A stretch of 25,657 nt of DNA from the NCBI GenBank assembly GCA_046539045.1, contig JBKHHU010000023.1:1-25657 (forward strand), in the 5' to 3' direction. This stretch comes from JBKHHU01 sp046539045 (GTDB lineage: Bacteria > Planctomycetota > Phycisphaerae > SM23-33). The position numbers and the translations under genes were made by a program. Shown one piece after another: positions 16,473-24,602 of the stretch (within the stretch, counting starts at the first letter, position 1; every line of letters starts with the position of its first letter). Under the pieces are notes generated by a model, which was not told where the DNA came from, ran no database searches, and saw only the letters and a list, made by a program, of their open reading frames with translations.

Positions 16473-16559
16473 GGCAGAGAAAATCAAGCTGCAACCCCGA
16501 AAAATCGGCCCAGGGAACGCATAAACGGGGCCAAGCCGTTCAGGTACAGGAAAATCATC

Positions 16560-16595
16560 ATCCGGAAAACGATGAAGTCTGCTATACTTCCGGAT
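16560..16595 (+). promoter_or_regulatory. Proposed typA promoter inside an 8-bp dyad
   Basis: ATCCGGAA (16560-16567) and TTCCGGAT (16588-16595) form a perfect inverted repeat, and TATACT (16583-16588) lies at the inner edge of the right arm. The -35 hexamer is poor. A regulator binding both TCCGGA sites, 28 bp apart, would bracket the promoter. Confidence 0.4.
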
Positions 16596-16653
16596 TCTGC
16601 ATTTGCCCGGATTTGCCCTGTGGAACGAATCGCAGAACCGGGCAAAACAGAAT
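16594..16653 (+). promoter_or_regulatory. Leader hairpin of typA
   Basis: ATTCTG (16594-16599) and TTTGCCCGG (16602-16610) pair with CAGAAT (16648-16653) and CCGGGCAAA (16638-16646), giving a 15-bp stem with small bulges. A second copy of ATTTGCCC at 16611-16618 could compete for the same GGGCAAA partner, so two alternative structures are possible. This could act in cis on typA expression. Confidence 0.45.
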
Positions 16654-16825
16654 GCCGCAATCGTCCGGCAGGATGTAGCGATAGACGGGATGTCCCCGGG
16701 CAGCGGCCCCCTGAACCAAGCGCTTGACCGACGAGCGTGGAGCTGTACGATCTGCGATTTTTGCCCCGGCCTTGGAGGCAGTCTTTCCCCGGCCTCCGCA
16801 CCACGAACCTGACAGAAGAACCGAT

Positions 16826-18676
16826 ATGACCAATCTCCGCAATGTAGCCATCATCGCCCACGTCGACCACGGAAAGACCTCGCTGGTGGACCAGTTGCTG
16901 TACCAGTCCGGGATGTTCCGCAATGAGGACCTGGACAAGCTCGCCGGTGGGCAACACGGGCTGATCATGGACTCCAACCCGCTGGAGCGGGAGCGCGGGA
17001 TCACCATTCTCAGCAAGAACTGCGCCGTCCGCTACACCAGCCATGCCGGAGACGATTACAAGATCAACCTGATCGACACCCCCGGCCACGCCGATTTCGG
17101 TGGAGAGGTCGAGCGGGTGCTGAAGATGGCCGATGGCGTGCTCCTGCTGGTCGACTGCTTCGAAGGGCCCATGCCGCAAACGCGTTTCGTCCTCAGTAAG
17201 GCCCTCCAGCACGGGCTGAAACCTATTGTGGTGGTCAACAAGATCGATCGTCCCGACGCCCGGCCGGACGGAGTGATCGACGAAGTTTTCGATCTGCTGG
17301 TCGAGCTGGACGCCGACGACGAAGCGCTGGACTTCCCCGTGGTGTACACCTCCGCTAGGGACGGCTGGGGCACCACCGACCTCGACCAGACCGGCAGCGA
17401 CCTGCGGGACGTGTTCGAGATGATCGTTGAGCACGTGCCCGAGCCGGTCATTGAGCCAGGGCCCGCCCAGATGCTGGTGACGACGCTTGATTGGTCGGAG
17501 TACGTCGGGCGGGTGGCGATCGGGCGCGTTTTCGGCGGCCAGATCTGCCAGGCCGATCAGGTGCTGATCATCGACCGGCACGGGAATGAGACCAAGCAGA
17601 AGATCCTGCAGTTGTTCCAGTTCGAAGGGCTGGACCGGCGGGAAGTCGACCGCGTCGAAGGCGGGGACATCTGCGCCATCGTGGGGCTGGACCCAGTGAA
17701 CATCGGCGACACCATCACCGACATCGAGCAGCCGATGCGCATGCCTCCCATCGAAGTTGATGAACCGACGCTGCACATGACTTTCCGCGTCAATGACGGC
17801 CCGTTCGCGGGCCAAGAAGGCAAGTTCGTCACCAGTCGGCAGATCAAGGACCGGCTGGACCGCGAACTGCATTCCAACGTGGCCCTGCGGGTATCCCAAG
17901 GCGACACGCCGGAGGAGTTTCACGTTTCGGGTCGCGGGCTGATGCACCTGGGCATTCTGCTGGAGAACATGCGACGCGAAGGCTATGAACTGACAGTCGG
18001 CAAGCCGAAGGTGATCTTCCGAGAGATCGACGGGAAGCGTTGCGAGCCGATCGAGCTGCTGAGCGTGGACTGCCCGCCCGAATGCCAGTCGGCTGTGATG
18101 AGCCTGCTTGGTGACAGACGCAGCGAAATGGTAAAGATGGACCCGAAGATCGGTTCGGGCGACTACATACATATGGAATTCACCGTCCCGGCTCGCGGAC
18201 TCATCGGCCTGCGGACGCGGATGCTGACCGCGACGCAGGGCAGGGCGATCATGTACCACTCGTTCTACGAATACGGGCCGGTGCGCGGAGATATCCCGCG
18301 ACGCCAGGCCGGGGTGCTGATCGCTACGGACACCGGGCAGGTCACCGCCTACGCCGTGGACTCGCTGCAGGATCGCGGAATGTTCTTCGCCAAGCCGGGC
18401 GACAAGGTGTACGAGGGACAGATCGTCGGCGAGCACTGCCGCGAGAACGATCTTGGCGCAAATGTCGTCAGGAACAAGCAGTTGACCAATATGCGGGCCG
18501 CAGGCAAGGATGACAGTGCCCGGCTCCGCCCGCCGCGGGAGATGACACTGGAGATGGCGCTGGAATACATCCAGGACGATGAACTGGTGGAAGTGACCCC
18601 CGCCGCCATCCGTCTGCGGAAACGCCTGCTCAAGGAAACCGACCGGAAACGCGCTGCCCGAGCAGCCAAAGGCTGA
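16826..18676 (+). CDS. typA: Translational GTPase TypA/BipA
   Basis: TypA is a ribosome-binding GTPase related to EF-G and LepA, needed for 50S assembly at low temperature and under stress. The 616 residues (E. coli about 600) carry every GTPase motif: AHVDHGKTS (11-19), RERGIT (55-60), DTPGHADFG (84-92) and NKIDRP (138-143). EF-G-like domains II, III and V follow, and the TypA-specific C-terminal domain includes GRAIMYHSFYEYGP. The open frame begins 34 codons earlier, but the ATG at 16826 matches the family start MTNLRNVAIIAHVDHGKT and has an AGAAG ribosome-binding sequence. The gene stands alone, behind a long structured leader. Confidence 0.97.
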   Translation: MTNLRNVAIIAHVDHGKTSLVDQLLYQSGMFRNEDLDKLAGGQHGLIMDSNPLERERGITILSKNCAVRYTSHAGDDYKINLIDTPGHADFGGEVERVLKMADGVLLLVDCFEGPMPQTRFVLSKALQHGLKPIVVVNKIDRPDARPDGVIDEVFDLLVELDADDEALDFPVVYTSARDGWGTTDLDQTGSDLRDVFEMIVEHVPEPVIEPGPAQMLVTTLDWSEYVGRVAIGRVFGGQICQADQVLIIDRHGNETKQKILQLFQFEGLDRREVDRVEGGDICAIVGLDPVNIGDTITDIEQPMRMPPIEVDEPTLHMTFRVNDGPFAGQEGKFVTSRQIKDRLDRELHSNVALRVSQGDTPEEFHVSGRGLMHLGILLENMRREGYELTVGKPKVIFREIDGKRCEPIELLSVDCPPECQSAVMSLLGDRRSEMVKMDPKIGSGDYIHMEFTVPARGLIGLRTRMLTATQGRAIMYHSFYEYGPVRGDIPRRQAGVLIATDTGQVTAYAVDSLQDRGMFFAKPGDKVYEGQIVGEHCRENDLGANVVRNKQLTNMRAAGKDDSARLRPPREMTLEMALEYIQDDELVEVTPAAIRLRKRLLKETDRKRAARAAKG

Positions 18677-18690
18677 CAGGCGCCGGCAGA

Positions 18691-18715
18691 GGCCGGTGCG
18701 TCGGGTCCACCGGCC
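18691..18715. terminator. Hairpin between convergent typA and alr
   Basis: GGCCGGTG (18691-18698) pairs perfectly with CACCGGCC (18708-18715) around a 9-nt loop. There is no T-tract on either strand, so it may only be a weak or factor-dependent bidirectional terminator. Confidence 0.35.
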
Positions 18716-18723
18716 GGGGAACT

Positions 18724-19851
18724 CTACTCCACCAGTACCCGCCGGACCCGCCGGCCGAGCCGGCAGGTGATTTCGTATGGGATGCAGCCGGCAAGGCGAG
18801 CCAGGTTCTCCGCGCAGTGAGGGTCGCGCGGGTCGGTAGAGATGATCTCCACGTCATCGCCGACGGTGGCTGACGGCACCTCCGTCAAATCGACGATGGT
18901 CTGATCCATGCTGACCCGGCCCACCACCGGCACAAGCCTCCCGCAGACCCGCATTTTCGCCACGTTGGAGAGGCTGCGGAAATAGCCGTCACCATACCCC
19001 ACCGGTACCAGGCCGATACGACTTTCACGCCGGAACTCGTAGGTCAACCCATACCCGCAACGGCTGCCCTCGCGAACGGTTTTGACCTGCATGAGTTTCC
19101 CGCTCAAATGCAGGGCAGGAGTAAGTTCCAGCGGGTTATGCAGTTCGTCCGACGGGTGGTATCCGTATATCGCCAGCCCGGGCCGAATCATGCCCAGGTG
19201 CGACTCGGCCAGGTCCATCGTCGCAGCCGAGTTGGCTGCGTGCAGCAGCAGATCCGAGGAAGGCGTCTGCGAAACCACGGCCTTGAATCGCTCCAGTTGC
19301 TTGTAGCAGAACGCTTTGTCGCCCTCATCGGCGGTAGCGAAGTGGGTATACAGCCCTTCCAGCCGCATGTTCTCGGCGGCCCGGACGCGCCTCAGCAACG
19401 ACTCGGCGGCGTCATGCGGCACGCCGGATCGGCCCATGCCGGTATCGATGGCGATATGAACCCGCGCCCGTTTGCCCACATCGGCCGCCGCACTGTCCGC
19501 GGAGTCGACTTCTTCCGGGCTGACGATGGTCAGCGTGATGTCACTGCGTATCAACTCCCGCAGGGCGTCCCGCAGATGGGCCGGTCCGGCGAAGGCACTG
19601 GCCGAGAAGAACACCAGCACCATCCCGCCATATCCGAGTTCACGAAGGGCGATCGCCTCTTCCGGGGTGGCCACCGCCAGAGCATCGGCCGCGGAGGCGA
19701 TCGTCTCCAGCAGCAGGTCGATTCCGTGTCCGTAGCAATCGGCTTTGACCACCGCGCAGAGCTTGACTCCGGGTCCGATTCTTTTTCGCAGCCGCTGCAG
19801 GTTCTTCCGAACCGCCCCAGCCGATACTTCTGCTGTCAAATAGCTTTGCAT
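18724..19851 (-). CDS. alr: Alanine racemase
   Basis: A PLP enzyme that interconverts L- and D-alanine for peptidoglycan. With the ATG at 19851 the protein has 375 residues, the usual size. The PLP lysine is K36 in AVVKADCYGHG, where most family members have ALA rather than CYS after the aspartate. The second catalytic base is Y267 in CGYGLTY; MIRPGLAIYG (221-230) and GRVSMDQTIVDL (311-322) are family hallmarks. An in-frame ATG at 19914 would add 21 residues unlike the family; the inner ATG has a GGGAG sequence 5 bp upstream and is preferred. It is divergent from the histidine kinase gene. Confidence 0.93.
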   Translation of the reverse strand: MQSYLTAEVSAGAVRKNLQRLRKRIGPGVKLCAVVKADCYGHGIDLLLETIASAADALAVATPEEAIALRELGYGGMVLVFFSASAFAGPAHLRDALRELIRSDITLTIVSPEEVDSADSAAADVGKRARVHIAIDTGMGRSGVPHDAAESLLRRVRAAENMRLEGLYTHFATADEGDKAFCYKQLERFKAVVSQTPSSDLLLHAANSAATMDLAESHLGMIRPGLAIYGYHPSDELHNPLELTPALHLSGKLMQVKTVREGSRCGYGLTYEFRRESRIGLVPVGYGDGYFRSLSNVAKMRVCGRLVPVVGRVSMDQTIVDLTEVPSATVGDDVEIISTDPRDPHCAENLARLAGCIPYEITCRLGRRVRRVLVE

Positions 19852-20019
19852 TCCACTCCCATCCAACGGGCCGCTTGATCGGCCCCTCAGTAGAATCTTC
19901 GGCCAATTGGTCATACCTTGACCAGCGGTTCCTCAGAGATCGCCGACCACGGGAAGTTTTACTGCCCGACTAACTGTTTTTCAGCAAACAAGTTGAACCC
20001 GGCTCAGATTAATACTCGG

Positions 20020-20052
20020 AAAAATCGGATATTTAAGCCCCCCAAATATCCG
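20020..20052 (-). promoter_or_regulatory. Perfect 9-bp inverted repeat followed by T-run in alr leader
   Basis: CGGATATTT (20026-20034) and AAATATCCG (20044-20052) form a perfect inverted repeat around a C-rich loop. Read on the minus strand the hairpin is followed by ATTTTT (20025-20020), so it looks like an intrinsic terminator or attenuator about 170 nt before the alr start. It may instead be a protein-binding site between the divergent genes. Confidence 0.45.
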
Positions 20053-20137
20053 TTTCACAGGTATCCTGTATGGGATCACGGCGCCAGGCTTGTCTGGTGC
20101 CGCACCTCCGAAAAAGAGTTACGAGGCCCGCTGCACG

Positions 20138-22522
20138 ATGAACCCCACCGAGAACCCGAGACACAATTCGTCATTCGGAAAACTACAGGATTCCACCTAC
20201 AACGCGATGTTGGAGGCGATGGATCGGGCTGCCCTTCTGATCGGCTCGGACGGGACGGTCCTTGCCGCAAATTCGCTGGCCCGGGAGACGGCTGCTTCCC
20301 CTGGAGATCTCCTCCGGGCTGACGTGCAGAAGCTGCTGCCCTGTGAGCACTGGGATCGCCTTCTGTCGGCAGAGCGTGAGCATCCTCAGCGGTGCCTGAC
20401 CACGCTGACGTTCACCGGTCAACCGGAGCGGCGTATGGCCGCTGAGATCCGTACCATAGCCCAAGCGGACCCGGCCGGGCCTGCGCTGATCGTGCTGCTC
20501 CACACCCGCGAAACCTCGCGCAGTTGGGCGACCAGTCGCATGCGCCTGTCGGAACGTGTCGAGACGCTCCGGTCTCTGGAACTGGCGGTCCTGAACGCTG
20601 AAACGCCCGGGGAGGTGATCGAAGCCGGGTTGCGTTCACTCCATCGGATTCTCGCCTGCAGAGCCATCACCGTCGTGGAACTCGACTGGCCCGACCGGTT
20701 GGCGATCGTCCGCCACAAAATCGTCCGCGGCGAACTGGCCGCTCCCGATTGGTCACTGAGCCTGGACGAGCTGTCAGCGTCCTCAGCCGTCTTCGCCAGC
20801 CCGCGGGAGCACCTGCTGATCACCAAGGAGCAACTGCAGACCCTGCACCCGCAACTGCTGACTCCAGCAACCGGCGCGGTGCTGCGGGTACCGCTGGCCC
20901 AGTCCGAAAAGGTCATCGGTGAGATGTACCTGTGCTTCGACGAGCCTGACGCAATCGACGCCTACGTTCAGGAGTTGTCCCGGGAAGTCGCCGACGCCAT
21001 CGCCATCGCAGTACAGAAGTATCGCGGCAGCAAGACCCTCTCGGAGAACAGGCAGCGGTATCGTCAACTCGTCCGGACGATGAGCGAAGGACTGTTCGTC
21101 CTGGATGCGGATTTCCGGATCAACTTGACCAACGAGGCCCTTCGTGAACTGCTCGGGTACGAAAGCAGCGAGATGGACCGGCGTGACATCCGCGACTTCA
21201 TGGACGAGCCGAGCCGGGAGCTGGCGTCCGCGAGGCTTGTCGGCATCCGCGCCGGAAAAGCCGCCCGTTGCGAGCTTACGTGGATCACGAAGACCGGAGA
21301 CACGGTGCCCGCGCTCGTCTCCGCCCAGCCCTTCCGGGACGAAGACGGAACAAACCGTGGAGCCCTGGCCGTCGTCACAGATCTGACCGAGATCACCCGC
21401 GCCCGGGCCGAGAATGAGAAACTCGCGGCGCTGGTGCGGCAGACACAGGAAGCCGTGCTCCTCGTGGATGACGCCTGCCGCGCGACCTTCGCCAACCCCG
21501 CAGCCATGAGAATGATAGGGCTGGACGTCGATGACATCCTTTCGCGACGGCCGCAGGAACTGTTTCCCAGCCCTGATGGACGCAGCGACAGAACCCTGCC
21601 GATCTGCGAGGCGGTCCGGGCGCGGACCTCCAGACAGGGACGGGTAACGTGGCTAACCGCCGCTGGTCAGAAACGCATTGCCGATCTGCTGATCGCGCCT
21701 CTGCGAGACAGTTCAGGTAACATCAGCAGCTACATCGTCAGTTGCCGCGACGTGACCGAACACGTGCTGGTGGAACGGAGGCTTCGGGAGTCGGAGAAGA
21801 TGCGAACCATCGGTCAATTGGCTGGGGGAATCGCCCACGACTTCAATAACCTGCTGACAGTCATCCTGGGCAACGCGGAACTGCTGCGGATGGAGATGGC
21901 CGAGCCGTCCGAATCCGGGAGTTTGGTCGAGCAGATCGCCACGGCCGCAAAGCAGGCGGCGGGGCTGACATCCCAACTGCTTGCCTTCGCCAGGAAGGGC
22001 AAGTATCGAACCGAGAACGTCGACCTGCACGTCCTGGTCCGCAGCGCAACCGAGTTCAGCCGCCACGCCGCTACGGGGAAGGTGCATCTGGAATTCCAAC
22101 TGGACGCGACTCGGTCTCTGATCAGCGGGGATCCCGATCAACTGCAGGCAGCGGTCATCAGCCTGCTGATCAACGCCTATGAGGCCATGCCCGGCGGGGG
22201 GCAGTTGCTGGTGCGGTCCCGCAACCGGAAGATCGCCGAAGATACAGCGGTCGGTGGTCTGCGAGAACCGCAGTTGAAGCCCGGGACGTATGTCGCGCTG
22301 GACGTTGAGGACACCGGCCACGGCATCGATCCGGAGATCGTCGAAAGCATCTTCGAGCCATTCTTCACGACCAAACAGGTCGGTGACGGGTCCGGGCTCG
22401 GCCTGTCGGGAGTGTACGGGTGCATGCGGAGCCACGGTGGCGACGTCAGCGTCACCAGCGAACCCGGCGACGGATCCACCTTCACGATCTGGCTGCCTGT
22501 GGCGGAGACCCCGGCCGAGTAA
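20138..22522 (+). CDS. Soluble PAS/GAF sensor histidine kinase
   Basis: A 794-residue hybrid-free sensor kinase. In order: a PAS domain (about 20-130), a GAF-like domain (about 150-300), two PAS domains (about 320-430 and 440-550), a HisKA dimerisation domain with phosphorylated H567 in GIAHDFNNLL, and an ATPase domain with the N-box N679 (INAYEAMPGGG), DTGHGID (D725), IFEPFFTTK and GSGLGLSGVYG. There is no transmembrane helix, so it should sense a cytosolic signal. The 'HDFNN' box is typical of kinases with many PAS domains. No response regulator or receiver domain is encoded nearby, so it is an orphan here. The ATG at 20138 is chosen; a TTG at 20090 is in frame, and neither has a strong Shine-Dalgarno. 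Confidence 0.9.
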   Translation: MNPTENPRHNSSFGKLQDSTYNAMLEAMDRAALLIGSDGTVLAANSLARETAASPGDLLRADVQKLLPCEHWDRLLSAEREHPQRCLTTLTFTGQPERRMAAEIRTIAQADPAGPALIVLLHTRETSRSWATSRMRLSERVETLRSLELAVLNAETPGEVIEAGLRSLHRILACRAITVVELDWPDRLAIVRHKIVRGELAAPDWSLSLDELSASSAVFASPREHLLITKEQLQTLHPQLLTPATGAVLRVPLAQSEKVIGEMYLCFDEPDAIDAYVQELSREVADAIAIAVQKYRGSKTLSENRQRYRQLVRTMSEGLFVLDADFRINLTNEALRELLGYESSEMDRRDIRDFMDEPSRELASARLVGIRAGKAARCELTWITKTGDTVPALVSAQPFRDEDGTNRGALAVVTDLTEITRARAENEKLAALVRQTQEAVLLVDDACRATFANPAAMRMIGLDVDDILSRRPQELFPSPDGRSDRTLPICEAVRARTSRQGRVTWLTAAGQKRIADLLIAPLRDSSGNISSYIVSCRDVTEHVLVERRLRESEKMRTIGQLAGGIAHDFNNLLTVILGNAELLRMEMAEPSESGSLVEQIATAAKQAAGLTSQLLAFARKGKYRTENVDLHVLVRSATEFSRHAATGKVHLEFQLDATRSLISGDPDQLQAAVISLLINAYEAMPGGGQLLVRSRNRKIAEDTAVGGLREPQLKPGTYVALDVEDTGHGIDPEIVESIFEPFFTTKQVGDGSGLGLSGVYGCMRSHGGDVSVTSEPGDGSTFTIWLPVAETPAE

Positions 22523-22617
22523 CCGGCTGACGAATGCGTCCGGCACTGCAAGCTCACATGCCTGTCCCGCAAGCGGGGACGATCTTGCCGCCAAAATGAT
22601 TTTATCCAATTGCCCTT

Positions 22618-22629
22618 ATGTGGTATGAT
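22618..22629 (+). promoter_or_regulatory. Candidate asd promoter -10 element
   Basis: TGGTATGAT at 22621-22629 is a good extended -10 element (TGN plus TATGAT). No strong -35 hexamer is seen. Transcription would begin near 22636, a few bases before the terminator-like hairpin. Confidence 0.4.
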
Positions 22630-22642
22630 TCGCGACTCTCTG

Positions 22643-22665
22643 GGGCGGCACGGACCGCCCTTTTT
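22643..22665 (+). terminator. Intrinsic terminator between kinase gene and asd
   Basis: GGGCGG (22643-22648) pairs with CCGCCC (22655-22660) around CACGGA, followed at once by TTTTT. It is a textbook Rho-independent terminator on the plus strand. It lies 34 bp before the asd start, leaving little room for a promoter after it, so it may end the kinase transcript or act as an attenuator in the asd leader. Confidence 0.75.
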
Positions 22666-22698
22666 ACATACTCCCGTTAAGACATGGTGAAAGGAAAC

Positions 22699-23697
22699 AT
22701 GAGCAAGCACGTTGCCATCATGGGTGCCACCGGCGCGGTCGGCACTGAGTTTCTGCGGCTTCTGGAGCAGCGCGGTTTCCAGATGGACAGTCTGAAGTTG
22801 CTGGCTTCTTCCCGCTCTGCCGGAAAGAAGCTGCTCTTCAGCGGCGAAGAGTTGACGGTCGAGGAACTGACCGAAGACAGCTTCGACGGAATCGATCTGG
22901 TTCTCGCCTCTGCCGGTGGAAGCCTGTCAAAAAAATACAACCCGATTGCGGTGGAAAAAGGCGCGGTGGTCGTCGACAACACGTCGGCCTTCCGCATGGA
23001 CCCCGACACCCCGCTGGTCGTCCCGGAAGTTAACCCCGAGGACATCAAAAAGCACAAGGGCATCATCGCCAATCCCAACTGCTCGACGATCATCATGAAC
23101 GTACCGGTTTGGCCGCTGCATAAGGTCAACCCGATCAAGCGCGTCGTCGTCAGCACCTACCAGGCGGCCTCCGGTGCCGGAGCAGCGGCCATGGAAGAAC
23201 TGCGCGTGGGCGCCACCGCCTTCCTCAACGGTGAAGTCTTCGAGCCGAAGGTGCTCCCCCACCACGCGGCGTTCAACGTGTTCAGCCACAACAGTACCGT
23301 CGGCGACAACGGGTACAACGAGGAAGAGATGAAGATGGTCAACGAGACCCGCAAGATCTTCCACAGCCCGGACATTCGCGTGGCGGCCACCTGCGTCCGC
23401 GTGCCGGTCATGCGGGCCCACAGTGAATCGATCAACATCGAATTCACCAACCCGATGAGCGAAGATGAGGTCCGCGAGATCCTCAGCAGCGCCCCCGGCG
23501 TGAAGATCGTTGACGACCGCCCCAACAGCTACTTCCCCATGCCGCTGGACGCGTCGGACAAGGATGAGATCCTCGTCGGCAGAATCCGTCAGGACATCTC
23601 CCAGGACGACAACCGCGGAATCGAGATGTTCGTCGCCGGTGACCAGATCCGCAAGGGCGCTGCCCTTAACGCGGTTCAAATCGCCGAGATGCTCTAG
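22699..23697 (+). CDS. asd: Aspartate-semialdehyde dehydrogenase
   Basis: Asd reduces aspartyl phosphate to aspartate semialdehyde with NADPH, the branch-point step for lysine/diaminopimelate, threonine and methionine. The 332 residues show the NADP-binding GATGAVG (9-15), the catalytic cysteine C128 in NPNCSTI, QAASGAG (155-161) and the catalytic histidine H241 in VMRAHSES. The 'NCST' and 'YQAASGAG' forms match the Gram-positive/planctomycete branch of the family. AAAGGA lies 5 bp before the ATG at 22699; an earlier ATG at 22684 gives a five-residue extension without a ribosome-binding sequence and is rejected. It is monocistronic, between two terminators. Confidence 0.96.
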   Translation: MSKHVAIMGATGAVGTEFLRLLEQRGFQMDSLKLLASSRSAGKKLLFSGEELTVEELTEDSFDGIDLVLASAGGSLSKKYNPIAVEKGAVVVDNTSAFRMDPDTPLVVPEVNPEDIKKHKGIIANPNCSTIIMNVPVWPLHKVNPIKRVVVSTYQAASGAGAAAMEELRVGATAFLNGEVFEPKVLPHHAAFNVFSHNSTVGDNGYNEEEMKMVNETRKIFHSPDIRVAATCVRVPVMRAHSESINIEFTNPMSEDEVREILSSAPGVKIVDDRPNSYFPMPLDASDKDEILVGRIRQDISQDDNRGIEMFVAGDQIRKGAALNAVQIAEML

Positions 23698-23730
23698 GAG
23701 TTCTGCTCCCGATGAACGGTTGATTAAAAG

Positions 23731-23766
23731 ACGCGGCGGGTCCGAATCGGACCCGCCGCGTTCTTT
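23731..23766 (+). terminator. Intrinsic terminator after asd
   Basis: A 14-bp perfect stem (ACGCGGCGGGTCCG at 23731-23744 with its complement at 23748-23761, loop AAT) is followed by TCTTT. It lies 33 bp after the asd stop. An A-rich stretch on its left could make it work from the minus side as well. Confidence 0.85.
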
Positions 23767-23808
23767 AATGCGCCTTGCCCGCCCCGGCGCAGACGCCATA
23801 ATGGCCGC

Positions 23809-24597
23809 ATGACTGAAAGCAGCGAATACCCGCCGCGTCGGAACATCAACCTCGTCATCGCCTACAACGGGATGAAGTACCACGGCTGGCAGCGGCAGGC
23901 GGATGGAATCGATACCGTCCAGCAGAGAATTGAAGATGCCGCCCTGCAGGTGATGAAGCACCGCGTGATCCTGTTCGGCACCGGGCGAACGGACGCAGGG
24001 GTCCACGCCGAAGGCCAGTGCGCGAATTTCTACACGCAGAATTTCTCTATCCCGCTGAAGGGCATGCGGCGGGCGATCAACAGCCGCCTTCCTTCAGACA
24101 TCGTCATCCGCTCCGCCCGGGAAGTGCCCGACGAGTTCCACGCATCCCGCAGTGCCGTTGGCAAGACGTATCGCTACTGTCTGTTCACCGCGCCCGAGCG
24201 TCCGGTATTCCGGGCGGGTCAGGTATGGCATTACTGGCGGAAGCTGGACATCGAACCGATGAAAGACGCTGCCGCGAGGCTCGTGGGCCGGCACGATTTC
24301 CGCGGGTTCGCCACATCGGCCGAGGTGCGGGACAATACCGAGCGGACCATCTACCGCTGCGACGTCGCCCGCACCGGTCCGGAGATTCTCATCCACGTGC
24401 AGGGCGATGGGTTCCTCTACAACATGGTTCGGAACATCGTGGGCACCCTCACGGAGATCGGACGAGGCCGGTGGCAGCCGGATCGGATTGACACGGTCCT
24501 CCGCACGCGCAACCGGCGCGACGCAGGCGTCACCGCCCCCCCGGACGGGCTGACCATGCAATGCGTGCACTTCGACCCAGCCGAACTGGGCACCTGA
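23809..24597 (+). CDS. truA: tRNA pseudouridine(38-40) synthase TruA
   Basis: TruA converts U38, U39 and U40 in the anticodon arm of many tRNAs to pseudouridine. The 262-residue protein has the usual length. The catalytic aspartate is D62 in FGTGRTDAGVHAEGQ, with the N-terminal YNGMKYHGWQRQ block (19-30), RSAVGKTYRYCL in the second half and the C-terminal GDGFLYNMVRNIVGTL motif. No strong Shine-Dalgarno precedes the ATG. The next gene is on the other strand and its stop is only 5 bp away. Confidence 0.95.
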   Translation: MTESSEYPPRRNINLVIAYNGMKYHGWQRQADGIDTVQQRIEDAALQVMKHRVILFGTGRTDAGVHAEGQCANFYTQNFSIPLKGMRRAINSRLPSDIVIRSAREVPDEFHASRSAVGKTYRYCLFTAPERPVFRAGQVWHYWRKLDIEPMKDAAARLVGRHDFRGFATSAEVRDNTERTIYRCDVARTGPEILIHVQGDGFLYNMVRNIVGTLTEIGRGRWQPDRIDTVLRTRNRRDAGVTAPPDGLTMQCVHFDPAELGT

Positions 24598-24602
24598 AGC
24601 GT

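Larger units (their letters stand above)
16406..16825. other. 420-bp divergent region between efflux operon and typA
   Basis: No gene was found here. The left part holds the proposed promoter and operator of the efflux operon (16439-16472). The right part holds the proposed typA promoter inside a dyad (16560-16595), a large leader hairpin (16594-16653), and small hairpins TGCCG/CGGCA (16653-16670) and GGAGGC/GCCTCC (16774-16797). The long distance from the TATACT to the typA ATG implies a leader of more than 200 nt. Confidence 0.6.

Noticed and set aside
16484..18436. Long minus-strand open frame opposite typA
   Set aside because: Antisense shadow; typA has all GTPase motifs on the plus strand.
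22684..22698. Earlier ATG for asd (five extra residues)
   Set aside because: AAAGGA sits 5 bp before the ATG at 22699, and the family begins there.
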